A DNA stretch of 49,531 bases from Gammaproteobacteria bacterium (lineage in GTDB: Bacteria > Pseudomonadota > Gammaproteobacteria > Pseudomonadales > Pseudohongiellaceae): assembly GCA_028825335.1 (NCBI GenBank), contig JAPKAI010000012.1:1-49531 (forward strand), read 5' to 3'. Positions 1-7,678 of the stretch are shown here, piece after piece. Position numbers and translations under genes: made by a program. The notes under the pieces were generated by a model that had not been told where the DNA came from, made no database searches, and saw only the letters and a program-made list of their open reading frames with translations. How positions within the stretch are numbered: position 1 is the first letter of the stretch; each line of letters begins with the position of its first letter.

Positions 1-173
1 CGGATAGACTGAATGGTCCTGAAGGTGCGCAGATCAAGGCGCAGAGCCCCTTCAACCGTGTCGCTGAGCCTGAAGAGGTCGCCCACGCCGTGCTGTTCCT
101 TGCCTCCGAAGGAGCCGAATTCTCGACCGGTACGATTATCGATGTGAATGGCGCTTCCCATCTGCGCAGCTGA
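1..173 (+). CDS. Short-chain dehydrogenase/reductase, C-terminal fragment
   Basis: This is the last 56 codons of a gene that begins before the window; reading opens in frame 3 and ends at TGA 171-173. The fragment carries the usual end of a short-chain dehydrogenase: a PEEVA helix, a [14 protein letters not shown] stretch, and the conserved TGTIIDVNG strand that closes the NAD(P)-binding Rossmann fold. In classical members such as FabG-like reductases this segment contributes to the tetramer interface and substrate loop. The catalytic Tyr-Lys pair lies upstream, out of view, so the substrate cannot be judged. The next gene starts 18 bases downstream on the same strand and may be co-transcribed. 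Confidence 0.85.
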   Translation, partial: DRLNGPEGAQIKAQSPFNRVAEPEEVAHAVLFLASEGAEFSTGTIIDVNGASHLRS

Positions 174-191
174 GTTAAAGGCAGAAGTTTT

Positions 192-1052
192 ATGAAGCTT
201 TTTTCGATCAAACAATTTCCAACCCTAGTCATTCACTTTCTTTGTGCGTTGGCAGTTTCAAGTGTGTCTGCTCAACCGCCCGAATTCGATGGCAAGATCG
301 TGAAGCAGTTCGATGCCGACAATGCTTATCAGGCTGTCGCGGTAGGACAAGATTCTTTCTATGCGATAAGCAATGTGCGCCTAACTCGGCATGACAAAAA
401 CACGGGCAGGGCACTACAACAGTGGGATGACAGCTCGCAATTGAGCAGTCCCCTCAGCCATCTTGACAGCGGCGTGGTCCTAGATGGTAAATTGTACTCG
501 GCTCATTCGAATTATCCGAGCTGGCCAATGACAAGCTCCGTCGAAGTGTGGGATGTAGCGACCCTGAAGCACATCGAAAGCCATAGTTTCGGTGTTATGC
601 TTGGATCTTTCACCTGGTTGGATCGGCACAATGGTTCGTGGTGGGGCGCGTTCGCGAACTACGACATTGTACAAAGAGGAATGATCGAACCCTACGGAGA
701 AACGCGCAATACCGTCATGGTGCAATTCGATGACGACTTTGAAGTGTTGCAAAGCTGGTCGCTGCCTGCCGAAATTTTACGAAGAATGTCACCGATGAGT
801 AACTCGGGAGGTTCCTGGGGAAGCGACGGTTATTTGTACCTTAGTGGACATGACGACCCGGAAGTCTACGTTATGGCGCTACCCGAGAATGGATCGGAGT
901 TAGATTGGCTCGCAACGGTTCGACTACCACGGCTGAATGGTCAGGGCATCGCATGGGATCGCTCGATTGATGGCAACACTCTCTGGGCGATTCTACGAAG
1001 TACGCGACAAGTACTAAAGATCGAGATGCCACTGTTGCCCAATCTCAAATAG
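192..1052 (+). CDS. Exported propeller-like protein of unknown function
   Basis: A 286-residue protein with an N-terminal signal peptide (hydrophobic stretch about residues 11-25, likely cleavage after SVSA). The mature part has repeated short strand patterns such as YAISNVRLTRHDKNTG, LYSAHSNYP, SVEVWDVATLK and LWAILRSTRQVLKIE, which suggest a beta-propeller like those of periplasmic SMP-30/strictosidine-synthase-type or quinoprotein-like folds. I recognise no catalytic motif. It follows a dehydrogenase gene closely and faces a convergent phosphoesterase gene. It may bind or sense a small molecule in the periplasm, but that is inference from the fold alone. Confidence 0.75.
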   Translation: MKLFSIKQFPTLVIHFLCALAVSSVSAQPPEFDGKIVKQFDADNAYQAVAVGQDSFYAISNVRLTRHDKNTGRALQQWDDSSQLSSPLSHLDSGVVLDGKLYSAHSNYPSWPMTSSVEVWDVATLKHIESHSFGVMLGSFTWLDRHNGSWWGAFANYDIVQRGMIEPYGETRNTVMVQFDDDFEVLQSWSLPAEILRRMSPMSNSGGSWGSDGYLYLSGHDDPEVYVMALPENGSELDWLATVRLPRLNGQGIAWDRSIDGNTLWAILRSTRQVLKIEMPLLPNLK

Positions 1053-1058
1053 CTAGAT

Positions 1059-2765
1059 CTACTGATTAATAATCTCAAAGGTCATTGCCCCTTCGCGCTG
1101 CTGAGAAAACTCATCTTCGGTTCTAATTTCGATAGTATGCAAGCCCTCACTTAATCCATCTGGCAGACTCATTTCCCAGATATGGGCAGAGCGCGCTGCG
1201 GGGCTGTATTCACTGTCCGTATCCTGATATCTGCTGTCGAGTCTCTCGACGAAGGGGTCTGTTCGCACTGTATAGGTCATAGGCTGCGCGTCGCCACCAT
1301 CTATGAACGCCCATACTGAGTCTCGTATTCCGCCGTCAAAGAGGTTCATAACTACCTTCGTGTCTTTCTGTGCGGTTCCGCGATTGATGCTGCCGCCCTC
1401 GATCTCGGACAAGGGGGGGTCGAGGGTGATGCGCAGTCGCTGCGCTGCATCAGGCCCGAATGGGAAGGGGATGAAATCGGGAGTAACCGCATTATCGTCA
1501 AACCTTAAGACATAGAAACCGTTAGGGTTGCCATCTTCCATTATTGAGTCCCTCACGCCTCGTGCATCACGCAGGCCTTTGGGCCAGCCGCTGCCGCGGA
1601 CCTCGGCCAGAGTATGGGCAATCCACGGCTGTCCCTGCCAGCCATGGTTGTGGTTCACTTCGACTTTCCAGCTATTGCTGGTGTCGTGCCCAGCAATGCC
1701 ATAAATATTTGAAAACGGTTCGAGGATTTCTAGCAATCTCGAAAAGTTTTCGGTATTAGGTCCGCTATGGGGTTCAGACTGCCCGTCATCGGCTTCGCTG
1801 ATTAGTGGGATATGAGTCGCGATAACAAGTAGTTTGTCAGTTTCCACGTTGGCGAGATCTTGCTCTAACCAATTGAGCTGGTACTCAGGAATAAATCCGC
1901 GGTATCCCGAACTACCAAATTGCTTGCCCTCGCCGGCATATTCCACATTGTTCAGCGCCACGAAATGCACATTGCCCTGGTTGAACGAGTAGTAGGTTGG
2001 CCCGAAATGACTCTTGAAGGTTTCATTAGCAAAAATTGCATCTGGAGAGGCGAAGTTGATGTCGTGGTTGCCAGGCAAATTCCACTGCACAATTTCCATC
2101 AATGCCATCATCGCTTTGTGGCGATCATAGAGCCCGAGATTGTCATAAACCACATCGCCGACTGTTATCCCAAATTCAACTCCATAGGGATTTCCGATTA
2201 ACGGGTTGATCAAATCCTCGCGCAACATATCCTGACCTATCTCGAATCTTGCTTGGGTGTCCGCAAACGCATGGGCTGTAAACTCACTTGCCGATTGTTC
2301 TCTTGGAATCAACCCGAAATTCATCACGCTGGGTAGCGGGCCTGTGGGCTCAATCACGGGCCAAGCCCATTCTATAGATGTGCCGGCGATCTCTTTTGGG
2401 GTGCCATCGGGATAGTGTCTATAAAAGAATTGCGGAAGATTGTTCTCGTCCAATTGCAGATCGAACTCGGCGGGCTTAGTGATGAACAAGATCTGCGTCG
2501 CATGAATCGGTATTAGATAATTGCCGCCGCCATCTGTCTGCACAACCTCGCAGCCATTGCTGACATTTACACCGGCAATACCGGCTTCGAACCTGTCACG
2601 TCTATCATTGCTGTTCGTCTCACTGTAGACACTGCCGCGGACGATCTCTTCGGTGCCGTCGGGATAATTGCAGTTTGCGAATGCATGAGACCCTAAGAAC
2701 ATGCTGATTAAGCAAGCAGAGTTTGTTAGTGATCTTGGGATAATTCTAAGACTGGACAGCTTCAC
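1059..2765 (-). CDS. Exported calcineurin-like phosphoesterase
   Basis: A 568-residue secreted metallophosphoesterase. I chose the GTG at 2765 because a GGAG lies seven bases upstream and the protein then opens with a plausible signal peptide ending at SHAFA; reading continues upstream to 2897 but without a sensible leader. Residues about 40-150 form a carboxypeptidase-regulatory-like N-terminal beta domain, about 155-400 the metallophosphoesterase core, and about 430-560 the C-terminal beta domain typical of this secreted family. Metal-ligand motifs visible are DTQ (169-171), GDVVYDN (D204), GNHD (233-234) and THIP (H318). The last motif, normally GHxH, reads GHDT (359-362), so one histidine ligand appears lost. 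Substrate unknown; a phosphodiester or phosphomonoester is likely. Confidence 0.85.
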   Translation of the reverse strand: MKLSSLRIIPRSLTNSACLISMFLGSHAFANCNYPDGTEEIVRGSVYSETNSNDRRDRFEAGIAGVNVSNGCEVVQTDGGGNYLIPIHATQILFITKPAEFDLQLDENNLPQFFYRHYPDGTPKEIAGTSIEWAWPVIEPTGPLPSVMNFGLIPREQSASEFTAHAFADTQARFEIGQDMLREDLINPLIGNPYGVEFGITVGDVVYDNLGLYDRHKAMMALMEIVQWNLPGNHDINFASPDAIFANETFKSHFGPTYYSFNQGNVHFVALNNVEYAGEGKQFGSSGYRGFIPEYQLNWLEQDLANVETDKLLVIATHIPLISEADDGQSEPHSGPNTENFSRLLEILEPFSNIYGIAGHDTSNSWKVEVNHNHGWQGQPWIAHTLAEVRGSGWPKGLRDARGVRDSIMEDGNPNGFYVLRFDDNAVTPDFIPFPFGPDAAQRLRITLDPPLSEIEGGSINRGTAQKDTKVVMNLFDGGIRDSVWAFIDGGDAQPMTYTVRTDPFVERLDSRYQDTDSEYSPAARSAHIWEMSLPDGLSEGLHTIEIRTEDEFSQQREGAMTFEIINQ

Positions 2766-2988
2766 GATTAAATCTCCGGGAAATTCAAAGGAGGCGCAAC
2801 TCTTCTCCCATATTACAGGATAAATAATCTCTCCGTCTTTAGTTTGAATGCTTTGTTTTTGTGATATCGCAAAAATGAAGTGGATGGCTAAGATCAATTA
2901 GTACTAGAGCTGAAACATTTCCAAATTACACTTGAACTCTGATCTAGGTCCTAATCTCTTCACTTATTCAATAGGCAAAATGCCTGTT

Positions 2989-3299
2989 ATGAAAACTCAT
3001 TCACTATCGTAGCATTTCTACATATCGATATTTGTTACAGCTTGTACAAATGAAGTGGTAGCGCCGCCGCCAGGTGACGCCATGACGATTACGGCGAAAG
3101 GCATTATTTACGCTGAGTAGCTATCCCACCACATACGAGTCTACGGCATGCCGGCTCGTTTGCTTGTGTGCAGTGCTGGGTCGTTAATGGCGTTCGTACG
3201 GGATCGAGAATAAGGACAGCAGGCACTTTTGTAGAATGCACGCTGTCTATCGGTTTTCTCCCTAGCGAGGAAGGCTATGCGGGCTTTTATAATCGATAA
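2989..3299 (+). pseudogene. Decayed lipoprotein gene
   Basis: From ATG 2989 one frame reads MKTHSLS, then TAG at 3010, then HFYISIFVTAC with a lipobox-like VTAC, then TNEVVAPPPGDAMTITAKG and a second stop at the TAG following IIYAE. Just past this, the +2 frame continues with AIPPHTSLRHAGSF and stays open to TAA 3297-3299. A signal-peptide-like leader, a lipobox and proline-rich linker in one frame suggest a lipoprotein gene broken by a nonsense codon and at least one frameshift. The phrase ITAKGIIYAE followed by AIPPHTSL faintly recalls YbaY-type lipoproteins, but I am not sure of the family. Confidence 0.5.
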
Positions 3300-3815
3300 G
3301 ACTATGATTTGGCCCAATCCTGACTCAATAAATCTGCAGTAAACTAGTGCGCATGCCTATATCTTTGGTCTACCTATGTTCTAAATATCTATCCTGAAGG
3401 AGTCTGTTTTACTAATTTAGACGTATACAGGTTCACCCAGTCAAAGCGGTCAGTAGTTTATTTCTAATAACCTTTTATATTTTCTGTATTGATACTGATA
3501 AATCTGCGTTGTTTGAGGAGAGAATCATGGATTATTTGAATTTTCGTCTGTAGCTAGACTGTCCGGCGCTCGATCGAAGGTTTTTTATAGGTGAGCGTAT
3601 ATGGCCTAGTTACTTGTACAAAGTACCATCAACTACGGCGCACTGATGACGCATTCTAGGTTCAAATGGTAGCTCGATAGAATTGTAGGATTTCGCCCTT
3701 TAGCGCACCCAGATTCAGTATGTTATTCATGTAACTTTGCGTGAACGATAAACGTAATTGCGCACGAGGCTTCAAAGGCTGGTTGCTTACTCAATACTCA
3801 GATCAGGACCACAAA
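3300..3815. other. Intergenic region before the photolyase island
   Basis: About 515 bases, AT-rich, with no convincing intact gene. It should contain the promoter for the island that starts at 3816. A well-placed ribosome site (GAGGAGAG, seven bases before ATG 3527) leads into an 8-codon frame ending in TAG at 3551-3553. That frame then stays open for about 30 further codons, so this may be the start of another decayed gene rather than a leader peptide. A TTGTACAA octamer lies at 3614-3621. Confidence 0.4.
3614..3621. promoter_or_regulatory. Candidate light-regulator half-site TTGTACAA
   Basis: A perfect palindromic octamer containing TGTACA lies about 195 bases before the first gene of the photolyase island; a second copy is at 3042-3049. 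From memory, B12-dependent MerR-family light regulators (LitR/CarH group) bind TGTACA-like half-sites near photolyase operons. The expected second half-site at a 12-base gap is only weakly matched (TATATG-like, near 3598). No such regulator gene is in the window. This is a suggestion, not an established site. Confidence 0.25.
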
Positions 3816-4100
3816 ATGGTTTTAGAAACATTTTTACAATTGCCAATCGATGAGCAATCTCGCGTCATTGAAATGGCCTGGGAAGATAGAACACCTTTTG
3901 AAGCAATTGATTTTCAATTTGGTTTTAAGGAAAAAGATGTTATTCAAATAATGCAGAGTCACTTGAAAATAACGTCATTTAGAAATTGGCGCAGGCGCGT
4001 CAGAGGAAGAGCGACCAAGCATCTATCATTACGTAGCCTCGATGTTTTACGTGGCTACTGCAAAACCCAGTACAAAATACGAAAGGCGAGAAAAAATTAA
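3816..4100 (+). CDS. DUF2805 (TIGR03643) family protein
   Basis: A small basic protein of 94 residues from ATG 3816. I preferred this start to the upstream GTG at 3741 because AGGAC sits seven bases before it and the family usually begins close to the conserved RVIEMAWEDRTPFEAI segment. The rest matches the family: FQFGFKEKDVIQIMQ, then SFRNWRRRVRGRATKH. The pattern suggests a helix-turn-helix-like nucleic-acid-binding fold, but the function is not established. The family often sits beside photolyase-related genes, as here. Its TAA overlaps the ATG of the next reading frame (TAATG), which suggests translational coupling. Confidence 0.85.
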   Translation: MVLETFLQLPIDEQSRVIEMAWEDRTPFEAIDFQFGFKEKDVIQIMQSHLKITSFRNWRRRVRGRATKHLSLRSLDVLRGYCKTQYKIRKARKN

Positions 4101-4266
4101 TGTTGAGGTTTTTCAAAAAAATCCAGCTAAAGGCTTGCGGAAGCAGTATGGCCAGTTAGTAGAAAAAGCCTTTCAGGCACAGCGCAACGGAAATATTCGC
4201 TTGTATTCAGAGTTGACGGTCGAAGCTGAAGAAGTGCGCAGCGAATTAGAAGCGCCAAAATCATGA
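4100..4266 (+). pseudogene. DUF6435 (Lacal_2735-like) protein, frameshifted at a poly-A run
   Basis: From ATG 4100, coupled to the preceding stop, the frame reads MLRFFKK and then leaves the family sequence after seven A residues (4115-4121). The -1 frame continues with NPAKGLRKQYGQLVEKAFQA, then QRNGNIRLYSELTVEAEEV, to TGA 4264-4266. Joined, the two frames give a 55-residue protein that matches the family in length and pattern: a short hydrophobic start, then a long charged helix with the SELTAEAE-like motif. Either one A is missing, through mutation or a sequencing slip, or the full product needs -1 slippage on the A run. Without a shift the first frame ends within a few codons. Function unknown. 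Confidence 0.7.
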
Positions 4267-4294
4267 TAAGAATATCATTATTGAAAAAATATCT

Positions 4295-5863
4295 ATGGAT
4301 CTGAATAACTTGCCTAAAGTAAAAACCGTTCGCTGGATACTTGGCGACCAACTTTATTCGCGCCATTCTTGGTATAAAGAAAAATGCGAAGACACCCTAT
4401 ATGTGATTGCTGAATTGCAGCAAGAAGTTGGCTACGTTCAGCATCATGTGCAAAAAGTATGTGCGTTTTTTTTGGCCATGGAAGATTTCGCTGAAGAATT
4501 ACAAAAAACGGGTCATCGTGTTTTGCATTTAACGCTTGATGAATCAGCTGAATTTGAGTCTCTTATAGAGCTCGTTCAACATGTTGTCACACAAACTCAA
4601 TGTGCCATATTTGAATATCAACGTCCTGATGAGTATCGTTTGCTTAGCCAGATTCAATTGTTGGAAGCTAGATTGAGTGTGGAAGTAAACGAAGTGAGTA
4701 GTGAGCATTTTTTAGTGCCATTCGAGGAGTTGCAGACGTATTTTAAACCGAATACGGCTGTACGGATGGAAATGTTTTACCGGAAAATGCGTAAGCGGTT
4801 TGCTATTCTAATGACGACGAAAGGGCCTGTGGGTGAGCGCTGGAATTTTGACGCTGAAAACCGTAAGGCACTATCAAAAGACGCCTTGCCAACAATACCT
4901 CCCCCCTTGGTTTTCAGCAATGATGCTCGTGACGTGCTGGCGCGCTTAGAAAAGCACAACGTTAAAACTGTTGGAGAGCCAAGCGAAAGCTTAATTTGGC
5001 CGGTTAATCGAGCTCAGTCGGTAAAATTGCTCAATTATTTTTGCGAATTTGGTCTAGCGAAATTTGGTTTGTATCAAGATGCTATGACAGAGAAAAGTGA
5101 GCATCAATGGAGCCTATATCACTCGCGATTAAGTTTTTCACTAAATACAAAAATGTTGCACCCTATGCAGGTGATCGATACGGCTATCGAAAGTTTTGAA
5201 AGCGCCAAGGGCGAGATAAACATCGCGCAGATCGAAGGTTTTATTCGACAAATTTTGGGATGGCGGGAATATGTACGTGGGATGTATTGGTCTAATATGC
5301 CGGAATACAAGGCAGGGAATGCGCTTGATGCGAACAAGCCACTGCCCGGTTGGTATTGGAGTGGTAGTACTAAAATGAACTGCATCAAGAAAAGCGTCCA
5401 GCAAACCATGACGTACAGTTACGCCCACCACATACAACGGCTAATGGTCACGGGTAATTTTGCATTGCTGGCCGGCCTTGCGCCGGATGAGGTCGACGAG
5501 TGGTACCTGGGTGTATATGTCGATGCTATTGAGTGGGTGGAATTGCCCAATACGCGTGGTATGGCCCTGTTTGCTGACGGCGGTTTAATAGCGTCTAAAC
5601 CTTATGTCGCCAGTGGTAATTACATTAACAAGATGAGCGATTACTGCAAAGGCTGTGAGTACAATGTGAAAGAAAAACTCACTGACGACGCTTGTCCGTT
5701 TAATGCTTTGTACTGGCATTTTATCAGTCGTCATGAGGATAGGTTTGGCCGTAACTCGCGTATGGCATTTCCTTACAACGCTTGGCGTAAGTATTCAGCC
5801 CAAGAACAGGCGGAAATTATTGCTAAGGGCGACAACTTATTACTGGGCATTGAGTCTCTATGA
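4295..5863 (+). CDS. phrB: Fe-S cryptochrome/photolyase, prokaryotic (6-4) type
   Basis: A 522-residue flavoprotein of the photolyase-related (DPRP, FeS-BCP) family, which repairs UV-induced (6-4) photoproducts with blue light. The N-terminal Rossmann antenna domain starts TVRWILGDQLYSRHSWY. The C-terminal FAD domain holds the [4Fe-4S] cysteines C363, C451, C454 and C467. Their spacing (88, 3, 13) equals that of the cluster ligands I recall for Agrobacterium PhrB (350, 438, 441, 454). Conserved blocks GMALFADGG, SDYCKGCEYN and ACPFNALYW are intact. It lies 28 bases after the DUF6435 frame and is probably in the same operon as the two genes on each side. The symbol follows the Agrobacterium protein; the activity itself is inferred. 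Confidence 0.95.
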   Translation: MDLNNLPKVKTVRWILGDQLYSRHSWYKEKCEDTLYVIAELQQEVGYVQHHVQKVCAFFLAMEDFAEELQKTGHRVLHLTLDESAEFESLIELVQHVVTQTQCAIFEYQRPDEYRLLSQIQLLEARLSVEVNEVSSEHFLVPFEELQTYFKPNTAVRMEMFYRKMRKRFAILMTTKGPVGERWNFDAENRKALSKDALPTIPPPLVFSNDARDVLARLEKHNVKTVGEPSESLIWPVNRAQSVKLLNYFCEFGLAKFGLYQDAMTEKSEHQWSLYHSRLSFSLNTKMLHPMQVIDTAIESFESAKGEINIAQIEGFIRQILGWREYVRGMYWSNMPEYKAGNALDANKPLPGWYWSGSTKMNCIKKSVQQTMTYSYAHHIQRLMVTGNFALLAGLAPDEVDEWYLGVYVDAIEWVELPNTRGMALFADGGLIASKPYVASGNYINKMSDYCKGCEYNVKEKLTDDACPFNALYWHFISRHEDRFGRNSRMAFPYNAWRKYSAQEQAEIIAKGDNLLLGIESL

Positions 5864-5920
5864 GATTGTGACCTTTTCAATATTTTGTTATGTGAACCAT
5901 GAGCTTGAGGGTGATGTAGA

Positions 5921-6268
5921 TTGAATAGAGAAAAAGATACGCTGTATTATGATGATGCCTGCCCGGTTTGCAGTGCCGAAATGGCCAGACTGGCAAAGTA
6001 TCATGATGAAGGGTTAGAGCTGCTACCAATAACATCTCTGGCAGCGGAAGACCAAGCAGCGATGCGTTCTGAGTTGCATCTAAAAACCGAAGATGGACAG
6101 TGGGTCAAAGGTTTAGAGGCTAATGTGCGTGCCTGGGAACATACACGTTATGGTAGTGTAGCAGGATTACTGTTGCATCCGGCGCTCCGTTGGTTGGCTG
6201 AACTGGGCTACCGGATGTGGCTGCTCTGGTACCAATGGGCGCGCAAGCGCAGAGAAGCGAATGGTTGA
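5921..6268 (+). CDS. DCC family thiol-disulfide oxidoreductase-like protein (DUF393)
   Basis: A 115-residue protein starting at TTG 5921. An in-frame TGA at 5912 excludes an earlier start, and a GAGG lies about ten bases upstream. It opens with LYYDDACPVCSAEMARL, the DxxCxxC signature that names the DCC family, a short thioredoxin-like fold. The C-terminal third (RYGSVAGLLLHPALRWLAEL, then WLLWYQWARKRRE) is the usual amphipathic tail. The pair of cysteines suggests disulfide or metal chemistry, but no activity is established. It overlaps the next gene by eight bases. Members of this family commonly accompany photolyase-related genes, as here. Confidence 0.9.
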   Translation: MNREKDTLYYDDACPVCSAEMARLAKYHDEGLELLPITSLAAEDQAAMRSELHLKTEDGQWVKGLEANVRAWEHTRYGSVAGLLLHPALRWLAELGYRMWLLWYQWARKRREANG

Positions 6269-6704
6269 TCTACCGTCTAAACGAACTTTCTCTAATACTG
6301 TGCTTCTCTTAGGTTATGCCGGTTTAATTCCGTTTGTCGCATTGCTGCTATTGCCGTATTTTGGTGCCACTGAAATAGCTCTGCTACTACCGATTGTCAA
6401 CGCATATGCATTTGGCATCATCAGTTTTATATGCGGAACCTGGTGGCGAGCAGATACTGAAATGGTTGCAAAGACATCGGCGCTAATACTGAGTAATTGC
6501 CTGTTTCTAATCGGTTTCTTTGCTTTCGTATTGTTGCCGAAACTTTGGCCTTTATTTGCTTCTGTCTTACTGTTGCTACTATTTATACTGGAACACTACA
6601 CACATTGGATTGGCAGTTTTACCTCAAGCTACAGACGTATGCGCGGAGCATTGTCGATAGTAGCTAGCATGGCAATGCTGTTTTCCTTTATATTTCTTTC
6701 CTAA
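6261..6704 (+). CDS. DUF3429 integral membrane protein
   Basis: A 147-residue inner-membrane protein with about four to five hydrophobic segments (around residues 14-34, 40-60, 71-93, 95-112 and 128-147). The start LLLGYAGLIPFVALLLL and the later AYAFGIISFICGTWW match the DUF3429 pattern. Its ATG at 6261 lies inside the end of the DCC gene, so the two are translationally coupled. Function is unknown; the family often occurs in photooxidative-stress gene sets. It is the last intact gene of the island, and the 3' end overlaps the end of an antisense remnant (6688-6828). Confidence 0.88.
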   Translation: MVDLPSKRTFSNTVLLLGYAGLIPFVALLLLPYFGATEIALLLPIVNAYAFGIISFICGTWWRADTEMVAKTSALILSNCLFLIGFFAFVLLPKLWPLFASVLLLLLFILEHYTHWIGSFTSSYRRMRGALSIVASMAMLFSFIFLS

Positions 6705-6828
6705 TATTGGCCAGTATCCATTCGCCGTAATAACGAGCCGGTCGTTCAAAATTCTTGATGTTCGTTGGATAATATTGCCAGTCAAAAGCAGATAAATATA
6801 TGCCCTCGTAGAGCCGGTTCATGAGGTC
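6688..6828 (-). pseudogene. C-terminal remnant of an unrecognised protein
   Basis: On the minus strand, 46 codons are open after an in-frame TGA (6831-6829), ending at TAA 6690-6688. They read DLMNRLYEGIYLSAFDWQYY, then PTNIKNFERPARYYGEWIL. This aromatic-rich stretch looks like genuine protein rather than chance reading, but I cannot name the family. Upstream in the same frame lie further stops, so it is most likely the tail of a decayed gene that overlaps the end of the DUF3429 gene. The rest of the gap up to 7176 shows no convincing gene on either strand. Confidence 0.35.
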
Positions 6829-7176
6829 TCAGAACGCTGCACAAATACCTGAAAAGGTATAGGAGCTTCGTACAGGGCGACATTATGATGGAAGGACAGA
6901 CACTGCTATTTCCAGTCTAAAAGGGTCTTCCGTACAGGATATCTCTGATAGGACAGGCACTATTGAAGGTAATGCAACTGAGACGAGCTGGAATACTATT
7001 ACCTCGGCAATATTGGAACGCTTTCGCAGTACGACGAGTTCAGTACTATACGTAGTTCAGAGATTCGTTGCAGTTTCTAGATAAGTCTTCAATAGGGGAA
7101 AAGGGCAATTGCTTCATTTTTTGCCTCCAGATACTGGCGCAACAACGCTCAAACCTAAAAATCTTTGGTCCTTGCT

Positions 7177-7551
7177 TCACCGAAGATCTGAAATCTTTTG
7201 GGCGGAGATTTCTTTCCCGTTGTTTCCCCAAGCGTTGCGAACGTAGTTGATGATACTCGCCATGTCTTCATAGGTAATAGCGTCGGCGAAGGAGGGCATC
7301 TCGCCGCGGCCGATGAGCATCACTAGCGCAACGTCTACGCCGCTTCCTCGCACCACTTCGCTACCTGCTAACGCGGGGTAAATATTCGGTAGCCCCTTGC
7401 CGTCACGCTGATGGCATTCTGCGCAGTTATTTAGGAATAGCTTCTCGCCTACATCTTGAGCCGATGCAGTAGATGAGCAGAAAACGAAGGAGGAGAATAA
7501 TAGAGAGATGCGAGCGAGTTTGGTCTGATGCAATGTGTTTTTCTTTATCAT
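7177..7551 (-). CDS. Periplasmic class I cytochrome c
   Basis: A 124-residue exported c-type cytochrome from ATG 7551; an in-frame ATG 18 bases further upstream gives a less typical leader. A signal peptide (hydrophobic core about residues 14-31, ending at STASA) precedes the mature domain. The heme attachment motif CAECH is at residues 43-47 and a likely axial Met at M85 in GRGEMPSF. Short spacing and the RDGKGLPNIYPALAGS segment resemble small cytochromes that shuttle electrons from periplasmic dehydrogenases. It is divergently transcribed from the esterase gene across a spacer with a 12-bp inverted repeat. Its redox partner is unknown. Confidence 0.92.
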   Translation of the reverse strand: MIKKNTLHQTKLARISLLFSSFVFCSSTASAQDVGEKLFLNNCAECHQRDGKGLPNIYPALAGSEVVRGSGVDVALVMLIGRGEMPSFADAITYEDMASIINYVRNAWGNNGKEISAQKISDLR

Positions 7552-7562
7552 AGCCCTAGAAT

Positions 7563-7636
7563 ATAGCATTGAGTGTGACGCTGGAGAAGTAGAAGCGCGA
7601 GAAGCTGTTCGCGTTTTGCGGTAAACTCAATGCTAT
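7563..7636. repeat. 12-bp inverted repeat in a divergent promoter region
   Basis: ATAGCATTGAGT at 7563-7574 is matched exactly in inverse by ACTCAATGCTAT at 7625-7636, with 50 bases between. The pair sits in the spacer between the divergent cytochrome c and esterase genes, so it could be an operator acting on both promoters. A long RNA hairpin is an alternative. No regulator gene is adjacent. Confidence 0.5.
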
Positions 7637-7678
7637 GTTACAAAATTGTCAAAAGCAGCATAGCGGCAAGAAAAAGTC

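Noticed and set aside
6862-7084. Plus-strand open frame (DGRTDTAISSLKGSSVQDIS and on) before the cytochrome c gene.
   Set aside because: No start, ribosome site or recognisable family; probably chance or residual decay.
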